From Verrucomicrobia bacterium S94 (GTDB taxonomy: Bacteria; Verrucomicrobiota; Kiritimatiellia; Kiritimatiellales; Pontiellaceae): a DNA stretch of 64,000 nt. This document shows positions 9,118 through 17,143 of the stretch, piece by piece; within the stretch, counting starts at the first letter, position 1; each line of letters opens with the position of its first letter. The position numbers and the translations under genes are program-made. The notes beneath the pieces were generated by a model. It had not been told where the DNA came from and searched no databases. It saw only the letters and a program-made list of their open reading frames with translations. The DNA is taken from positions 1,984,001 to 2,048,000 of the forward strand of contig CP036201.1 in the NCBI GenBank assembly GCA_004299845.1, in the 5' to 3' direction.

Positions 9118-9846
9118 TCACTCCGAAATCCGGTCATAGAACGGCTGATTCTTATCCAGCATAATTGCAGATTTATCGATCCCGCGTTCAACCAGCCAGG
9201 TTCCCACACTGACTAAAAACCCATCGCTGCCGACCACGTAGTAGATGGCATCCGGGAGAAAAGTCTCTTCCAGTTTGGCGTACAGATACACTCTGGAATC
9301 CGCATAATGATTCGCCAATCCCGGCGTATCTTCAACCCACTGTTCAACTTCCCGGCGGTACAGAAAATCTGCACTGGAATCAATATTGAGGTGAATCAGG
9401 CTCGGAATTCCTGACGAATCCAGCGCAAAAGCTCTCATCATCGGCCGTGTGGTCGCCATGGCGACCCCCGCGGAAATCAGTACAACCGGCCGCCCCTCCC
9501 GCCTTAATTCCATCCGGTTCGCAGGCTTGAACAGCATAAACGTGTCGCCCGGATTCGCTGCGGCCAGCGCGGCTTTATAAGCGGACCGGTTTTCAGGAAT
9601 GCGCGTGGTGAAACGCAGCTCGCCTTCATCAGACAGTGAGGCAATGGAAAGATGGCGTACAAATTCCCGGTTTTCCCGGCCCTTGGCCGGATCAAACTGT
9701 GAATTTCCGAGATGCACAAAACATCCCTCATCCCAGGTAAACTGATCCGGGATCGGGAAAATATACGAGTAAGTGCCGTGCGCTTCCTTCCGGACCGCTT
9801 TCAATGTCAGCGGAATGGGGGCGCCGACCTGTACTTTTTCAGCCAT
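9118..9846 (-). CDS. FNR-like FAD/NAD(P) oxidoreductase
   Basis: A 242-residue protein with the ferredoxin-reductase layout: an N-terminal flavin-binding beta-barrel with the RHLSIAS motif near residues 64-70 (family RxYS/T-type), then an NAD-binding half starting PVVLISAGVAMATTRPMM and ending with VVGSDGFLVSVG, the position of the usual GP.. motif. No [2Fe-2S] cysteine cluster is present, so the electron partner is a separate protein. It is divergent from a MarR regulator across two shared operators, so it is probably repressed by that protein and induced by its ligand. Physiological substrate unknown; flavohaemoglobin-reductase-like or a flavin/ferredoxin reductase are possible. Confidence 0.82.
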   Translation of the reverse strand: MAEKVQVGAPIPLTLKAVRKEAHGTYSYIFPIPDQFTWDEGCFVHLGNSQFDPAKGRENREFVRHLSIASLSDEGELRFTTRIPENRSAYKAALAAANPGDTFMLFKPANRMELRREGRPVVLISAGVAMATTRPMMRAFALDSSGIPSLIHLNIDSSADFLYRREVEQWVEDTPGLANHYADSRVYLYAKLEETFLPDAIYYVVGSDGFLVSVGTWLVERGIDKSAIMLDKNQPFYDRISE

Positions 9847-9915
9847 GATTTTATCTCCTGGGTTATGTCCCGCCGAAAGTTCCGGTCATCGGATATCTGC
9901 CGGCAGATCTAAATG

Positions 9916-9930
9916 GTTGATATTATCAAC
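9916..9930. promoter_or_regulatory. Putative MarR operator 1
   Basis: GTTGATATTATCAAC is a 15-base palindrome with only its central base unpaired. It sits in the divergent promoter region between the oxidoreductase and the marR-type gene. A second copy with the same half-sites lies 36 bases away centre to centre. Confidence 0.65.
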
Positions 9931-9951
9931 TGATTTAAAAGTAGCATTTAA

Positions 9952-9966
9952 GTTGATAATGTCAAC
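9952..9966. promoter_or_regulatory. Putative MarR operator 2
   Basis: GTTGATAATGTCAAC repeats the GTTGA..TCAAC half-sites of operator 1. MarR-family dimers bind palindromes of about this length, often in pairs between divergent target and regulator genes, so autoregulation and control of the oxidoreductase are likely. Confidence 0.65.
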
Positions 9967-10010
9967 CGATTTTCTATAGTCCTTTTCCCGTAGCGAAACA
10001 GGAGACCGGA

Positions 10011-10442
10011 ATGATAAATCGCCAGGAAATACAGCAGCTGATTTTTGCCGTACTGTTTGAATATAAATCAGCACTCTCAAAAGCACTGAAAGACAACCGG
10101 TTCGATCTGGCTCCAATGCACTTTAGAGCCCTTGCCTATTTCGCTCGTCATCCCGAGGCCACCCAGCAGCAGCTGGTAGAAAAAAGCGGACGCGACAAAG
10201 CTCAGATTACCCGTCTCATCAAAGAGCTTGAAAATAAAGATTTTCTACGGCGGAAAAGGGACGATACCGACCGGCGCAGCTTCAGGATCAGTCTCACAGC
10301 AGAAGGGCGGACGGCCTATAAGGAACTGAAAAAACTGGAAGACAAAATCACCGACCGGTTAATGGCCGGATTCAACAGCGAAGAAATCGAGGGGTTGAAA
10401 AACCATCTGCAGAACATGCTGCAGAATCTCAGAACCTCCTGA
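10011..10442 (+). CDS. MarR-family transcriptional regulator
   Basis: A 143-residue winged-helix protein. The recognition segment (ATQQQLVEKSGRDKAQITRLIKELENKDFLRRKRD) near residues 50-85 and the following wing with DDTDRRSFRISLT are classic MarR, flanked by N- and C-terminal dimerisation helices. MarR proteins usually repress a neighbouring gene and themselves until a small ligand is bound. The ribosome site ACAGGAG precedes ATG 10011 closely. It is divergent from the FNR-like oxidoreductase with two palindromic operators between them. The ligand cannot be predicted from sequence. Confidence 0.9.
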   Translation: MINRQEIQQLIFAVLFEYKSALSKALKDNRFDLAPMHFRALAYFARHPEATQQQLVEKSGRDKAQITRLIKELENKDFLRRKRDDTDRRSFRISLTAEGRTAYKELKKLEDKITDRLMAGFNSEEIEGLKNHLQNMLQNLRTS

Positions 10443-10577
10443 TGCAGCTCCTCCTCTCCTGCCGCCCTCCCGAAAAGAAAAAAGGCCGCCGCCGAAATCC
10501 GGCGTTCCGGCCTTCACAACCGAAGAGCTCGAAAAAGTCAAAGCCCGGATAAAAGCCGGCGCAAAAGACAACTGATA

Positions 10578-10602
10578 AACACCGGTGTTACCGGTGTTTT
10601 TT
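10578..10602 (+). terminator. Rho-independent terminator
   Basis: AACACCGG (10578-10585), loop TGTTA, CCGGTGTT (10591-10598) followed by more T. It lies just before the 3' end of the convergent HAD gene and ends the marR-type transcript. Confidence 0.75.
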
Positions 10603-10611
10603 CCGCAGCTA

Positions 10612-11214
10612 TCACCACCCGAAAAACTCGTATGCTTTGCGTTCGATTTCTTCATAGTTTTCGGGAATGAACTGATAAGCTTCAATCCCCTGCTCCCGGG
10701 CCGCGGCGACATTTTCCGCAAGGTCATCAATAAAAAAACACTGCTCACCGGGAACCCCGAGTTCCTCCAGCACCATTTCATAAATGCGCGGATCAGGTTT
10801 ACGCACGCCCATGCGGTAGGACATAAAAAGCCCGGTCGTTCCCTCAAAAAAACCGTTCCAGTTGTTTTCGATGGCACGGATGTGATAGTCGGCAATATTG
10901 CTCAGCGTATACACGCGGGCCTCTGAAGCCTTCGCTTTATTGAAGAGCCGGTTTCCCGCCTCATTGAGCCAGAACATCTCCTGCCAGATCCGATGGAGGT
11001 TCTCCGTGGTCCAGTTCAGCCCCTTGGCTTCGTTCAGATACGCCACATAGTCCTCTTCGCTGAGCTGCCCCTTCTCCACTTTTACATACATTTCCTCGTC
11101 CATATCGGACTGCGGCTCCAGCGGCCGCCCCGAATGCTCCGAATAGGCCTGAAGCAGCTGCTGAAAATCAAAATTGGTCAATACATTTCCGATATCAAAT
11201 AAAAACGTTTTCAT
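10612..11214 (-). CDS. HAD-superfamily hydrolase, YihX-like
   Basis: A 200-residue HAD subfamily IA protein. Motif I is FLFDIGNVL, in which the usual second Asp of DxD is replaced by Asn as in YihX-type sugar phosphatases; motif II Thr/Ser is in YTLSN; motif III Lys in GVRKPDPRIYE; motif IV in FFIDDLAENV. A helical cap lies between motifs I and II (residues about 15-85). It probably removes phosphate from a small metabolite, perhaps a sugar phosphate such as glucose-1-phosphate; the substrate is inferred from family resemblance only. It is a single gene, convergent with the marR-type gene, and its upstream side borders the decayed end of the CRISPR array. Confidence 0.87.
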   Translation of the reverse strand: MKTFLFDIGNVLTNFDFQQLLQAYSEHSGRPLEPQSDMDEEMYVKVEKGQLSEEDYVAYLNEAKGLNWTTENLHRIWQEMFWLNEAGNRLFNKAKASEARVYTLSNIADYHIRAIENNWNGFFEGTTGLFMSYRMGVRKPDPRIYEMVLEELGVPGEQCFFIDDLAENVAAAREQGIEAYQFIPENYEEIERKAYEFFGW

Positions 11215-11276
11215 GCAATCACGCTTCCAGACCCCTGAACATTCCGCAACTTCATTCTGATTCGAATTGTTCCCCG

Positions 11277-12057
11277 GCTGATTTCAAAAACGGTCAATCC
11301 GCAATTAGCCGACAGCCAGTAGCCTACAGCTCACAGCTGTTTCTGATTTCAAAAACGGTCACGCGAAGCGACTCGGAGCTGTGCGAACGAGAACCCACAA
11401 CTTCACCCTCCGCCACATAGTCCGGCCGTTTGCTGTTTCTGATTTCACAGAACTGTCACGCGAAGCGACTCGGAGCTGTGCGAACGAGAACCCACAACTT
11501 CACCCTCCGCCACATAGTCCGGCCGTTTGCTGTTTCTGATTTCAAAGAACTGTCACGCGAAGCGACTCGGAGCTGTGCGAACGAGAACCCACAACTTCAC
11601 CCTCCGCCACATAGTCCGGCCGTTTGCTGTTTCTGATTTCAAAGAACTGTCAATCCACAACATCGACAGAAAACTTTCCGGCCGCCACATCGCTGTTTCT
11701 GATTTCAAAGAACTGTCAATCCACAACAGCCGCTGCACCTGGAGCGCATTGACGATGGCTGTTTCTGATTTCAAAGAACTGTCAATCCACAACCCGCGCC
11801 GGCTTGTTATACGCCGGATGACGGCTGTTTCTGATTTCAAAGAACTGTCAATCCACAACTCCGTGCCAGCCATTCAGCTCAGCCGGACGGCTGTTTCTGA
11901 TTTCAAAGAACTGTCAATCCACAACATTGACAGAAACGGTAACTGACGTTCAGGGGCTGTTTCTGATTTCAAAGAACTGTCAATCCACAACCCACCTAAC
12001 CCAGAGATTATACGCCCCGTTGCTGTTTCTGATTTCAAAGAACTGTCAATCCACAAC
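11277..12057 (-). CRISPR. CRISPR array, 36-base repeats and 30-base spacers, no cas genes
   Basis: Seven identical 36-base repeats start at 11626, 11692, 11758, 11824, 11890, 11956 and 12022 (plus-strand ends GCTGTTTCTG...CAATCCACAAC), separated by 30-base spacers that are all different. To the left, three repeats (11336, 11432, 11529) carry a 33-base insertion and are followed by one identical spacer, and a shortened, mutated repeat lies at 11277-11305 with its own 30-base spacer. The decay on the left implies that the leader was on the right (12058 onward). Read from there the repeat is GTTGTGGATTG...GAAACAGC; the ends recall type II-C repeats of Bacteroidetes (recollection, not a search). 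No cas gene or obvious tracrRNA is in the window. Confidence 0.93.
11336..11625. repeat. Tandem 97-base units: repeat with internal insertion plus identical spacer
   Basis: Units at 11336-11431 (96 bases), 11432-11528 and 11529-11625 (97 each). In each, bases 1-27 of the CRISPR repeat are followed by a 33-base segment (beginning CGCGAAGCGACTCGG) replacing two bases, then the last 7 repeat bases CCACAAC, then the same 30-base spacer beginning TTCACCCTCC. The first unit also carries the AAAACGG variant shared with the decayed repeat at 11277. Confidence 0.9.
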
Positions 12058-12071
12058 CACAAATAAAATTG

Positions 12072-13441
12072 GGGTCTTCTGCTGAATCTGTGGGTAAAAA
12101 ATAATGATTAACGCACCGGGCAACTTATCTGTAATGTGTGGTCTACCAGAACTGCACAACACAGAAGAGGTATGCCCGGTGCGAATCCAGACCCTACTCA
12201 ACAGAGTTCATCCGCTCAAATCATTTGTTTACTCCGCCTGCCGTCTGGAACTGCGTAATGCCGGTCCGGCGTTGGTGGCGGAAATCAGGCCCCGACTCAA
12301 CGGCAAGGTGCTTTGCTCGGGGTGCGGCAAGCCAAGGAAATGCTACGACCGCCAATCGGTGCGGCAATTCGAATTCGTTCCGCTTTGGAATATTCCCGTC
12401 CAACTTGAATACCGAATGCGCCGAGTCAACTGCCCCGAATGCGGTGTGAAAGTCGAAAAGGTTCCGTGGGCGGATGGAAAGTCGCATACAACCAAAGCGT
12501 TTCAGCTGTTTCTTGCCCGCTGGGCACGCAGACTCTCGTGGAAGGAAACCGCCGAATCGTTCCACACAAGCTGGGACACGGTCTACCGCTCGGTCAAAGC
12601 CATTGTCAACTATGGGCTGGCGCACCGCAACCTTGACGGCGTGATGGCCATCGGCGTGGACGAAATCCAATACGGCAAGGGACACCAATACCTTACCGTG
12701 GTCTACCGGATCGATGCGGGGATGCGCCGCCTGCTGTTCGTCGGTAAAGACCGTACGGCCAAAACCCTGCTGCGGATCTTCCGGGCCTTCGGCCGGGATC
12801 GCTGCGCCCGGCTGGAGTTCGTCTGCTCCGACATGTGGAGGGCCTACCTCAAGGTCATCGCTAAAAAGGCCCCGCAGGCATTGCATGTGCTCGACCGCTT
12901 CCACATCATTCAGCATCTGAACAAAGCCGTGAACCAGGTTCGTATCGACGAGGTCAAACGCTTACGGCAGGAGGGCTGCGATGACGAGGTGCTTAAACAT
13001 ACGAAATACTGCCTGCTCAAAAACCCGGAAAACCTCACCGAGAAACAGGCACTCAAACTCAATGATGTGCTCACCTACGACCTGAAGAGCGTCCGGGCCT
13101 ATCTGCTCAAGGAAAGCTTCCAGCTCTTCTGGAACTACACGAGCCCATACTGGGCAGAATGGTATCTCAAGAAATGGAGCACCCGAGCCATGCGCTCGCG
13201 ACTCGATCCTATGAAAAAATTTGTCGGAACGATCCGGCGGCATCAGCCGCTGATCCTGAACTGGTTCAAAGCCAAGAAGGCCTATTCATCAGGCGTCGTC
13301 GAGGGCCTGAACCGCAAAGTAAATCTGGTAACGAGAAAAGCATACGGCTTTCGAAGCTACGAAGTGCTTGAAATCGCCCTGTTTCACACGATGGGCGACC
13401 TCCCGGAGCCGGAAGCAACCCACAGATTTTGCTGAAGAGGC
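12072..13441 (+). mobile_element. ISL3-family insertion sequence, complete
   Basis: About 1,370 bases with imperfect terminal inverted repeats: left GGGTCTTCTGC...AATCTGTGGGT (12072-12095), right end its near-complement ACCCACAGATTTTGC...GAAGAGGC (13418-13441). The 11 inner bases match perfectly and most of the outer ones do. One full transposase lies inside, whose stop codon is within the right repeat. ISL3 elements normally make 8-base target duplications; none is seen between the bases flanking the two ends. The left end begins only 14 bases after the last CRISPR repeat. Confidence 0.9.
12104..13435 (+). CDS. ISL3-family DDE transposase
   Basis: A 443-residue transposase that looks intact. 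The N-terminal zinc-binding part has CSGCGKPRKC near residue 66 and NCPECG near 107. A helix-turn-helix (SWKETAESFHTSWDTVYRSV) lies near 145-165. The RNase-H-like catalytic core has Asp186 (IGVDEIQYG), Asp243 (CSDMWRAY) and Glu400 (SGVVEGLNRK). The start could also be ATG 12131. The gene fills the element and its codon use is close to its neighbours. It would move the element by cut-and-paste, acting on the two end repeats. Confidence 0.93.
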   Translation: MINAPGNLSVMCGLPELHNTEEVCPVRIQTLLNRVHPLKSFVYSACRLELRNAGPALVAEIRPRLNGKVLCSGCGKPRKCYDRQSVRQFEFVPLWNIPVQLEYRMRRVNCPECGVKVEKVPWADGKSHTTKAFQLFLARWARRLSWKETAESFHTSWDTVYRSVKAIVNYGLAHRNLDGVMAIGVDEIQYGKGHQYLTVVYRIDAGMRRLLFVGKDRTAKTLLRIFRAFGRDRCARLEFVCSDMWRAYLKVIAKKAPQALHVLDRFHIIQHLNKAVNQVRIDEVKRLRQEGCDDEVLKHTKYCLLKNPENLTEKQALKLNDVLTYDLKSVRAYLLKESFQLFWNYTSPYWAEWYLKKWSTRAMRSRLDPMKKFVGTIRRHQPLILNWFKAKKAYSSGVVEGLNRKVNLVTRKAYGFRSYEVLEIALFHTMGDLPEPEATHRFC

Positions 13442-13474
13442 AATGATGAAAGCGTGTATTCCGGGGTCTGTTTT

Positions 13475-14206
13475 TCAAAACTGCTCCCGGTCACCGAGGT
13501 AGCGCCACTGGCCGTCGGGAAGATTGCCGAGCATAATATTACCGATGCGGATGCGTTTGAGACCAACCACTTTGAGATCGACCAGTTCGCACATGCGGCG
13601 GATCTGGCGTTTTTTACCTTCGCGCAGAATAAAGCGGAGCTGATCTTTGTTCTGCCAGCTCACCTGTGCGGGCTTCAGTTTTTTACCGTCCAGACTCAAA
13701 CCGTGATTCAGCAGTTTGAGCCCTTTATCGGAAAGATGGCCGGTGACGCGCACCAGGTATTCTTTATCGATCGATGAATCTTCGCCGATAAGCTGCCGCG
13801 CAATCCGGCCGTCCTGCGTAAGCACCAGCAGCCCGTTGGAATCAATATCCAGCCGCCCGGCCGGGGCCAGCCCCTTCAGCTGGCCGGGATTGAATTTCCG
13901 TTTGGAAGAATCGCCCCGCCAGTGCGTTCGGGGGCCAATAATGGAAACCGCCGCCTTATATCCGTCCTCCGGCTGTCCCGAAACATAGCCGATCGGTTTG
14001 TTGATGAGAATGGTCACCTGCCGGTCCTGCAGCTTCCGCCCTTCGGAAACGAGTTCGATTTCCGCATCGGGTGCAACTTTGGTACCCAGAGTGGAGACGA
14101 TCTCGCCGGCTACCCGCACCAGCCCCTGCTCAATATACCGGTCCGCCTCGCGCCGTGAGCACATGCCGCGCTGTGCCATAATTTTAGATAATCGCTGTGG
14201 TTCCAT
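13475..14206 (-). CDS. Pseudouridine synthase, RsuA/RluB/E/F family
   Basis: About 243 residues from the start [14 protein letters not shown] (an in-frame ATG at 14272 would add 22 residues without family similarity). An N-terminal S4 RNA-binding domain ([19 protein letters not shown]) is followed by the synthase core with the catalytic-Asp motif [14 protein letters not shown]. The C-terminal [17 protein letters not shown] is the conserved strand-helix of the family. It isomerises a uridine in rRNA; whether 16S or 23S, and which position, cannot be told. The sequence resembles the RluF/RluB branch more than RsuA. The gene stops 34 bases from the right end of the ISL3 element, so the insertion did not damage it. 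Confidence 0.9.
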   Translation of the reverse strand: MEPQRLSKIMAQRGMCSRREADRYIEQGLVRVAGEIVSTLGTKVAPDAEIELVSEGRKLQDRQVTILINKPIGYVSGQPEDGYKAAVSIIGPRTHWRGDSSKRKFNPGQLKGLAPAGRLDIDSNGLLVLTQDGRIARQLIGEDSSIDKEYLVRVTGHLSDKGLKLLNHGLSLDGKKLKPAQVSWQNKDQLRFILREGKKRQIRRMCELVDLKVVGLKRIRIGNIMLGNLPDGQWRYLGDREQF

Positions 14207-14577
14207 AGCCGCTAATTCAACCATGAATCCGGGTCGTAAATGAAGCTCAAATAAACCGCGCCCCACTTTCACAAACCGTTTTTATCATTCTTCTTTGACG
14301 TAATCTTTTATTTTTTTTGCCAGAATACATATAGACAGAAAATTTAACCAAACCATTATTACCTTCAACATCAGGTAAAAGGCGGCGGAATCCGGAAGAA
14401 CGGTCTCCCGAAAAGAGGAAATATCAACCTGTGTTTCCGGCCGCTACTCCGATGGTGATTCACACATCGGCATAAGAGGAAGTTTCATCGAAGATCTGAA
14501 GACAAAGGATATCCGGAAGTCTGTCGGATATTTTGCTCTTGGACCTGCTCGGCAAATATATAAAAAAGGAGAAAATC
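14207..14577. other. Divergent leader region with hairpin, no gene seen
   Basis: About 370 bases between the pseudouridine synthase and the first GH82-like gene. ATATCCG (14509-14515) pairs with CGGATAT (14525-14531) followed by TTTTGCTCTT, an attenuator-like hairpin 46 bases before the start codon. A start-less open frame runs through 14373-14577 but nothing in it is recognisable. Confidence 0.4.
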
Positions 14578-15765
14578 ATGATTAAAACAACCCCGGCGGC
14601 ATTCGCCGTTTCGTTGACTCTATGCGGTTTAAATACGCAGGCGTTTTATTCGGAACCGGCCAGTTATACCGCGCCCAAAAAAATTATCCGGCTGGGTGAC
14701 AGCGGATATTCTACCGGAAGCCTGGACGATACCTGGGTGTTTAATAAAGCCATTAATGATGTCGCCAATGCCGGCGGCGGAAAGGTGTATGTTCCGAAAG
14801 ACAGCTACCGGGCCGCCAATGTACAACTGAAATCCAATGTGCATATCGAAATTCAGGGCGGAACAACCATTACGCTGCATACCGACGGGAAGCCGATTTT
14901 TGCCATGGAGAATAATATTGCGAACACCAGTATCCGCGGCGTCGGCGGCCGCTGGACCGCAAAACTTCCGGACTATTCAAAAGCGCTGGTTATCGGAATC
15001 TCCCATGTCAGAAACGGAATGGTTAAAAACATCAACGTAGATGATCCCTATTACACGGTGCATCAGAGTATTTCCATCGGCTGGAACCGTAATACCGACG
15101 GTACGCCGCTGGACATTACGGTCGGCAACATTACTCAGGATAAAGAGCATTACGGTTACGGCGTCATGCAGTCGCAGGCCGGCACCAGCATGAATTTCTA
15201 CAACCTGAAGGGCAAAGGCGGTGTGCCGGCCCGTTTTGAAACCGGCTGGAAGGAAATGAACCTGGCTGATCGCGGCGGCGTTTACAATGTGAAGGCCACA
15301 AACATCACGTCCGAATACGGACAGGCTGCGGTCATGCTTCAGCCGCATACCCGTCACTGCGGTGATGTGTTTATTAACGGTGTCAACACGGTCGGCAGCG
15401 AATTCGCTGTTCTCCATGAAAAAGGCGGAACCTGGAAATACACCGCCGAGGAAATTGCACAGCACAACCTGACCACCGGAACGTTTGGAAACATTTCCAT
15501 GGGCAACATCAACGGCGTCTATAAAGCAAGCGGTGTTCCGACACGGTGGCCGCATCTTGATTATTTCCCGGAATCCGAACTCAGCAAAATCGATCCGGCG
15601 GACAACCTCTCCGGATACATCGGACCGTCTATCGCAGTGATCGGCGATTTCGGCATTGCCGACAGCCGCACCACCTGGAATCTCAGCAAAACCGGTGCAT
15701 ATGTGAATCCGCTGACGATCCGATCGGGATACAACCATCCCACCTGGAAATTCAGGAATCTGTAA
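14578..15765 (+). CDS. GH82 (iota-carrageenase)-like secreted beta-helix protein
   Basis: 395 residues from ATG 14578, chosen for its ribosome site AAAAAGGAG; an ATG at 14533 would spoil the signal peptide. A Sec signal peptide (cut near residue 21) precedes a right-handed beta-helix with regular asparagine-rich rungs (NVQLKSNVHIEIQ, TSIRGVGG, MVKNINVDDP). From memory of the Alteromonas iota-carrageenase CgiA, the stretch from YGYGVMQ to MLQPH aligns without gaps: Gln198, Glu221 and His257 fall at the spacing of CgiA Gln222, Glu245 and His281, but the catalytic-base Asp247 position is Gly223. So the fold assignment is good and the activity uncertain. It is followed 25 bases later by a paralogue. 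Likely role: binding or cutting an algal sulfated galactan outside the cell. Confidence 0.75.
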   Translation: MIKTTPAAFAVSLTLCGLNTQAFYSEPASYTAPKKIIRLGDSGYSTGSLDDTWVFNKAINDVANAGGGKVYVPKDSYRAANVQLKSNVHIEIQGGTTITLHTDGKPIFAMENNIANTSIRGVGGRWTAKLPDYSKALVIGISHVRNGMVKNINVDDPYYTVHQSISIGWNRNTDGTPLDITVGNITQDKEHYGYGVMQSQAGTSMNFYNLKGKGGVPARFETGWKEMNLADRGGVYNVKATNITSEYGQAAVMLQPHTRHCGDVFINGVNTVGSEFAVLHEKGGTWKYTAEEIAQHNLTTGTFGNISMGNINGVYKASGVPTRWPHLDYFPESELSKIDPADNLSGYIGPSIAVIGDFGIADSRTTWNLSKTGAYVNPLTIRSGYNHPTWKFRNL

Positions 15766-15790
15766 CCGATACCCCCCAAAGGAGTCCCTG

Positions 15791-16996
15791 ATGAAATTCA
15801 CAATATACTCACGCACGTTTGTACTCATATCATTCTGCTTCAGCGTTCACCTTACTGCAGAAGCCGGATACAGCGAACCGGCCAGCTATAAATGGCCCAA
15901 AAAAGTGATCACCCTCGGAAGTGCAGGGTTTTCCACTTCCGGCTGGGATGACAGCTGGGTCTTCCAGAAAGCCATTAATCAAGTGGCCTCTGCCGGTGGC
16001 GGCAGGGTTCACGTTCCGAAAGGCAACTACCGCGTAGTCAATGTTAACCTTAAATCCGATGTCCACATTACGGTACAGACCGGGTCCAAAATCACCCTTC
16101 ATAAAGAGGGCGTTATGTTTAACATGAGTGGGGATATTGCCAATACCAGCATTCGCGGCATTGGCGGACGGTTCACGATGGAGATGCCGGATGTCAACAA
16201 TGCACGCGGCGTTTTGTTAAGCAGCGTTCGTAACGCCTTGGTTTCTAATGTGAATGTTCAGGACCCTCACCAGACCAGATATCCAACTCTCGGTGCAACA
16301 TGGGATCAGAATACGAATAAATCAGCCACCGATATTTCATTTGGAAATATCACCCAATTTCAATCAAATTACGGGTATGGCGTTGCTCAGTTTCAAGCGG
16401 TTACCCGTGGCACTTTCTGGAATATTAAATGTAAAAACGGTGTAGCACTTCGTTTTGAATGCGGCGACTGGAAAATCATGACGTTGAGCGGATACGGCGG
16501 AGTATTTGACTGTAAAGCGAATAACACAACATCAGAACAAGGGCAGGCAGCAATCATGCTTCAGCCGCATGTGTTAAACTGTGGTAATGTCTTTATGAAC
16601 GGCGTCAGCGCGGTAGGCAGCGAATTTGCCATTCTCAATGAAAAAGGAGGGACATGGGCATTTACGGCAGACGAAATCAGAGAACATAACCTGACGACCG
16701 GGAGTTTCGGTAAACTTTCCATGGGCAATGTGAATGCGGTATACTGGAGCGGAGGGGTGCCGACCCGCTGGTCTCATTTAGACTTTTATCCGAAATCAGA
16801 GTTACAGAAAATATATCGCGAAAATAATACCAGCGGTAATGTTGGCCCCTCCTGTGCGGTCATTGGCGACTATGGACTCACGAGAAGCGCGCACTCCACC
16901 TGGAACCTCAGTAAAACAGGAGCCTTTGTTAACCCCATCATCTCCACCCGGATCTATCATCATTCAGACTCGGAAAAAAACCGCCCTTGGAAATAA
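15791..16996 (+). CDS. GH82-like secreted beta-helix protein, second copy
   Basis: 401 residues, a tandem paralogue of the preceding gene, with a clear ribosome site AAAGGAG before ATG 15791 and a Sec signal peptide ending near AEA-GYSEP. The beta-helix and the central FGYGV-like, LRFECGDW and MLQPH segments are conserved. Glu223 and His260 match the catalytic Glu and the His of GH82, but here one residue is inserted: the motif is E-C-G-D instead of E-T-D, so an Asp (226) exists one position late. Both copies end with GPS.AVIGD, as does CgiA (GPSLAAVID). The base composition of this copy is more AT-rich than its partner, hinting at separate histories or relaxed constraint. Confidence 0.75.
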   Translation: MKFTIYSRTFVLISFCFSVHLTAEAGYSEPASYKWPKKVITLGSAGFSTSGWDDSWVFQKAINQVASAGGGRVHVPKGNYRVVNVNLKSDVHITVQTGSKITLHKEGVMFNMSGDIANTSIRGIGGRFTMEMPDVNNARGVLLSSVRNALVSNVNVQDPHQTRYPTLGATWDQNTNKSATDISFGNITQFQSNYGYGVAQFQAVTRGTFWNIKCKNGVALRFECGDWKIMTLSGYGGVFDCKANNTTSEQGQAAIMLQPHVLNCGNVFMNGVSAVGSEFAILNEKGGTWAFTADEIREHNLTTGSFGKLSMGNVNAVYWSGGVPTRWSHLDFYPKSELQKIYRENNTSGNVGPSCAVIGDYGLTRSAHSTWNLSKTGAFVNPIISTRIYHHSDSEKNRPWK

Positions 16997-17017
16997 CGTT
17001 GTCACTGAAGAGTAATA

Positions 17018-17042
17018 AACCGGAGCCATGATGGCTCCGGTT
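17018..17042 (+). terminator. Terminator of the GH82-like pair
   Basis: AACCGGAGCC (17018-17027), loop ATGAT, GGCTCCGGTT (17033-17042): a perfect 10-base stem 21 bases after the stop, followed by a T-poor tail, so efficiency is uncertain. Confidence 0.65.
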
Positions 17043-17143
17043 ATTCTCTCGTTACCATCTCGAACGTATCTTTCATAAAACCTCTATATCCGGTTTCCGG
17101 ATCTTGATTCCAATTACCGAACCCTGCTCAACAAGAAAGAAAT

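Noticed and set aside
10443-10577. Short coding remnant (TTEELEKVKARIKAGAKDN) after the marR gene
   Set aside because: The peptide is plausible but has no start codon or upstream frame and is too short to support as a gene.
11527-12062. Open frames on both strands across the CRISPR array (repeated VSDFKELSIHN / LWIDSSLKSETA peptides)
   Set aside because: The 66-base repeat-spacer period is divisible by three, so the repeats stay in frame by arithmetic. There is no start context and the spacers vary freely.
14373-14577. Open frame of about 68 codons before the first GH82-like gene
   Set aside because: It has no start codon and overlaps the ribosome site of the real gene; no recognisable content.
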